The translations under genes and the position numbers were made by a program. Of a stretch of DNA of 64,000 nt, positions 63,088 through 64,000 are shown piece by piece. This DNA comes from Flavobacteriales bacterium (GTDB lineage Bacteria > Bacteroidota > Bacteroidia > Flavobacteriales_F > PHOS-HE28), in contig JAEUTC010000223.1 in assembly GCA_016787985.1 (NCBI GenBank), positions 1 to 64,000 of the forward strand, written 5' to 3'. Under the pieces are notes generated by a model, which was not told the origin of the DNA, did no database searches, and saw only the letters and a program-made list of their open reading frames with translations. How positions within the stretch are numbered: position 1 is the first letter of the stretch; each line of letters opens with the position of its first letter.

Positions 63088-63217
63088 GTGTGGGTCCCAT
63101 GAACTGTTGACGCAGGAACTCGATGGCGGCCAAACGCGCCTCGGGGGACTGGGTGGCCCAATAGGCGCGGTCCTTCGGCTGGCCCTTCAGCGTGGTAATG
63201 CGCACGGTGCGTTCCAT
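63038..63217 (-). CDS. small partner of the nucleotidyltransferase
   Basis: A 59-residue basic helical protein reading MERTVRITTLKGQPKDRAYW to RVCRVAQKA. Short proteins with the pattern K.......YW...SP.ERLAAIEFLRQQ...... RLQRV.R are regularly encoded just before DUF6036-type nucleotidyltransferases and look like their toxin-antitoxin or regulatory partner. A TATCTTTA promoter element lies four bases before its ATG. Confidence 0.75.
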   Translation of the reverse strand: MERTVRITTLKGQPKDRAYWATQSPEARLAAIEFLRQQFMGPTHAEQRLQRVCRVAQKA

Positions 63218-63221
63218 GCCT

Positions 63222-63229
63222 TAAAGATA
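63222..63229 (-). promoter_or_regulatory. -7-like promoter element (TATCTTTA)
   Basis: TATCTTTA on the minus strand, one base from TAnnTTTG, four bases before the ATG at 63217. Confidence 0.5.
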
Positions 63230-63259
63230 CGGCGAAGACCTGTGCCCGTTGAGAGGTGA

Positions 63260-63532
63260 TCAGTTCTGATCCAGCTTCTTCACCATGGTCAGAATGGTGG
63301 CCAAAGCAACGGTCTCCCCGGTCTCATCAACCACATCAACGAGCCACTTCACAATGCCTCTGGCCACATCCGCCCCCTTCGGTGAATCCTCCGTCTTCGG
63401 CCGCTTCTCCCGGTCCAGCTTCTCGCGGCAGGTGAACTTCACCTGCCCCTCACTTCGCTCGGGGTGACAGGTGCTGCCGGGGTACACGGGCTTCAGGAAA
63501 CGGCACTCCTCGATGCCGTAGTTGAGCAGCAT
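63260..63532 (-). pseudogene. paaZ-like MaoC C-terminal remnant B
   Basis: The frame from 63532 to the TGA at 63260-63262 reads LLNYGIEECRFLKPVYPGST, then (after an inserted CHPERSEGQ) VKFTCREKLDREKRPK, GIVKWLVDVVDETGETVALA and TMVKKLDQN. FLKPVYPG, VKWxVxVxDExGETVA and the TIL..VKK end are the standard C-terminus of the MaoC hydratase domain of PaaZ, the ring-opening enzyme of phenylacetate breakdown. Only about 90 residues remain, with no aldehyde dehydrogenase part, so this is the end of a truncated or displaced gene. Confidence 0.75.
63443..63469 (-). repeat. CHPERSEG repeat inserted in frame
   Basis: A 27-base insert (nine codons, CHPERSEGQ) within the paaZ remnant. CHPERSEG is the translation of a widely dispersed bacterial repeat (TGTCACCCCGAGCGAAGTGAG type). 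It lies where intact PaaZ proteins have only one or two residues between YPG.T and the next strand, and its length keeps the frame open. Confidence 0.65.
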
Positions 63533-63557
63533 CCTTTGAGCAGCAGAAGCTCCATAC

Positions 63558-64000
63558 TTACTTGCCCCATGCATCTGCTGATGCGGTATCATGGATCTCG
63601 AGGTTGGTGAAGTTCACGGTTTCGATCTTGGGTATAGGTGGCATTGGATAGTGCAGCCCAAAACGTCCAGATCGCGTTGCAGCACCGATGGCCATCAAGA
63701 TGAGCTGGTTGATGCTGTCGTTGTTGGAATGCACCACCCCGAAGTCCGGCCAGGTCGTGCTGTGCTCGTAGATCCTTCCCAAGCTGTCCAATTCCAACCA
63801 GAATGTGCCGCCATCGATCGGTGCGTAGTTGTCATCCATCCATCCAGTTACCACGTGCCTGCCTTCACAATAGGTGAACTCGATCCGGCCGATCATGGTG
63901 TCGCGCTCCGTGTGCTTCTGCAATGACGTGAGCGTATCGGGCCTACATATGCTCTGATGCTCACCCAGCCATGTGAAGCGCACGTTGGCAGGCTCCTGCT
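63558..64000 (-). CDS. unrecognised protein, 5' end outside window
   Basis: The open frame runs off the window end; the first candidate start inside is GTG 63983. Visible product: RFTWLGEHQSICRPDTLTSL, a strand-rich middle (IGRIEFTYCEGRHVVTGWMD, TFWLELDSLGRIYEHST) and ASADAWGK at the end. Not recognised. Its 3' end abuts the paaZ remnant. Confidence 0.55.
   Translation of the reverse strand, partial: QEPANVRFTWLGEHQSICRPDTLTSLQKHTERDTMIGRIEFTYCEGRHVVTGWMDDNYAPIDGGTFWLELDSLGRIYEHSTTWPDFGVVHSNNDSINQLILMAIGAATRSGRFGLHYPMPPIPKIETVNFTNLEIHDTASADAWGK

Overview
The window looks like chromosomal DNA of an uncultured, fairly GC-rich member of the Bacteroidota, most likely Flavobacteriales. The evidence is: many secreted proteins with a type IX secretion (T9SS) C-terminal sorting domain, SprB-type repeats, a TonB receptor with an N-terminal carboxypeptidase-regulatory-like domain, a LytTR two-component pair, a DUF4293 protein, and promoter-like TAnnTTTG (-7) motifs a few bases before many start codons instead of strong Shine-Dalgarno sites. 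I saw no rRNA, tRNA or CRISPR array.

1-20,050 is mainly housekeeping and regulation: DUF4293, an enoyl-CoA hydratase family protein, a LytTR regulator/kinase pair facing a TonB receptor across a region with three phased direct repeats, an SDR oxidoreductase, a DUF937-like protein, a lipoprotein hydrolase carrying a Kazal domain, a ferritin-like YciF-type protein, a large fibronectin-III-like T9SS protein, and an MFS/thioesterase/GNAT run. It ends in a photolyase operon: SDR, DUF429, a 55-residue DUF2256 protein, an iron-sulfur photolyase and a DASH-type cryptochrome.

20,051-44,945 is dominated by the cell surface and secretome: beta-propeller T9SS proteins, a five-gene minus-strand operon of secreted proteins containing a tandem duplication, a two-gene divergent operon fired from a symmetric bidirectional promoter, a SulP transporter, a YadA-head-like repeat protein, three consecutive SprB/DUF7619/T9SS paralogues, a CotH-family protein, and a decayed T9SS sorting domain.

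44,941-49,170 holds an aminotransferase and three unrecognised genes, one of them a paralogue of the membrane protein near 10.5 kb.

49,270-64,000 is an accessory region. It begins with small toxin-antitoxin-like genes (VbhA-like orphan, DUF5615/DUF433), then an HNH endonuclease, a MazG-like pyrophosphatase and an AIPR abortive-infection protein. A visibly AT-richer stretch from about 51.5 to 57.8 kb carries the AIPR gene plus a compact NitT/TauT-like ABC transporter whose fourth gene is an unknown 419-residue protein. From 58 to 64 kb short unknown genes alternate with three same-strand remnants of the 3' end of a paaZ-like MaoC dehydratase gene, a nucleotidyltransferase with a small partner, a secreted serine protease, and clusters of palindromic repeats. 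The repeated paaZ tails suggest serial insertion of cargo at the end of one gene, and are the most unusual structure in the window.
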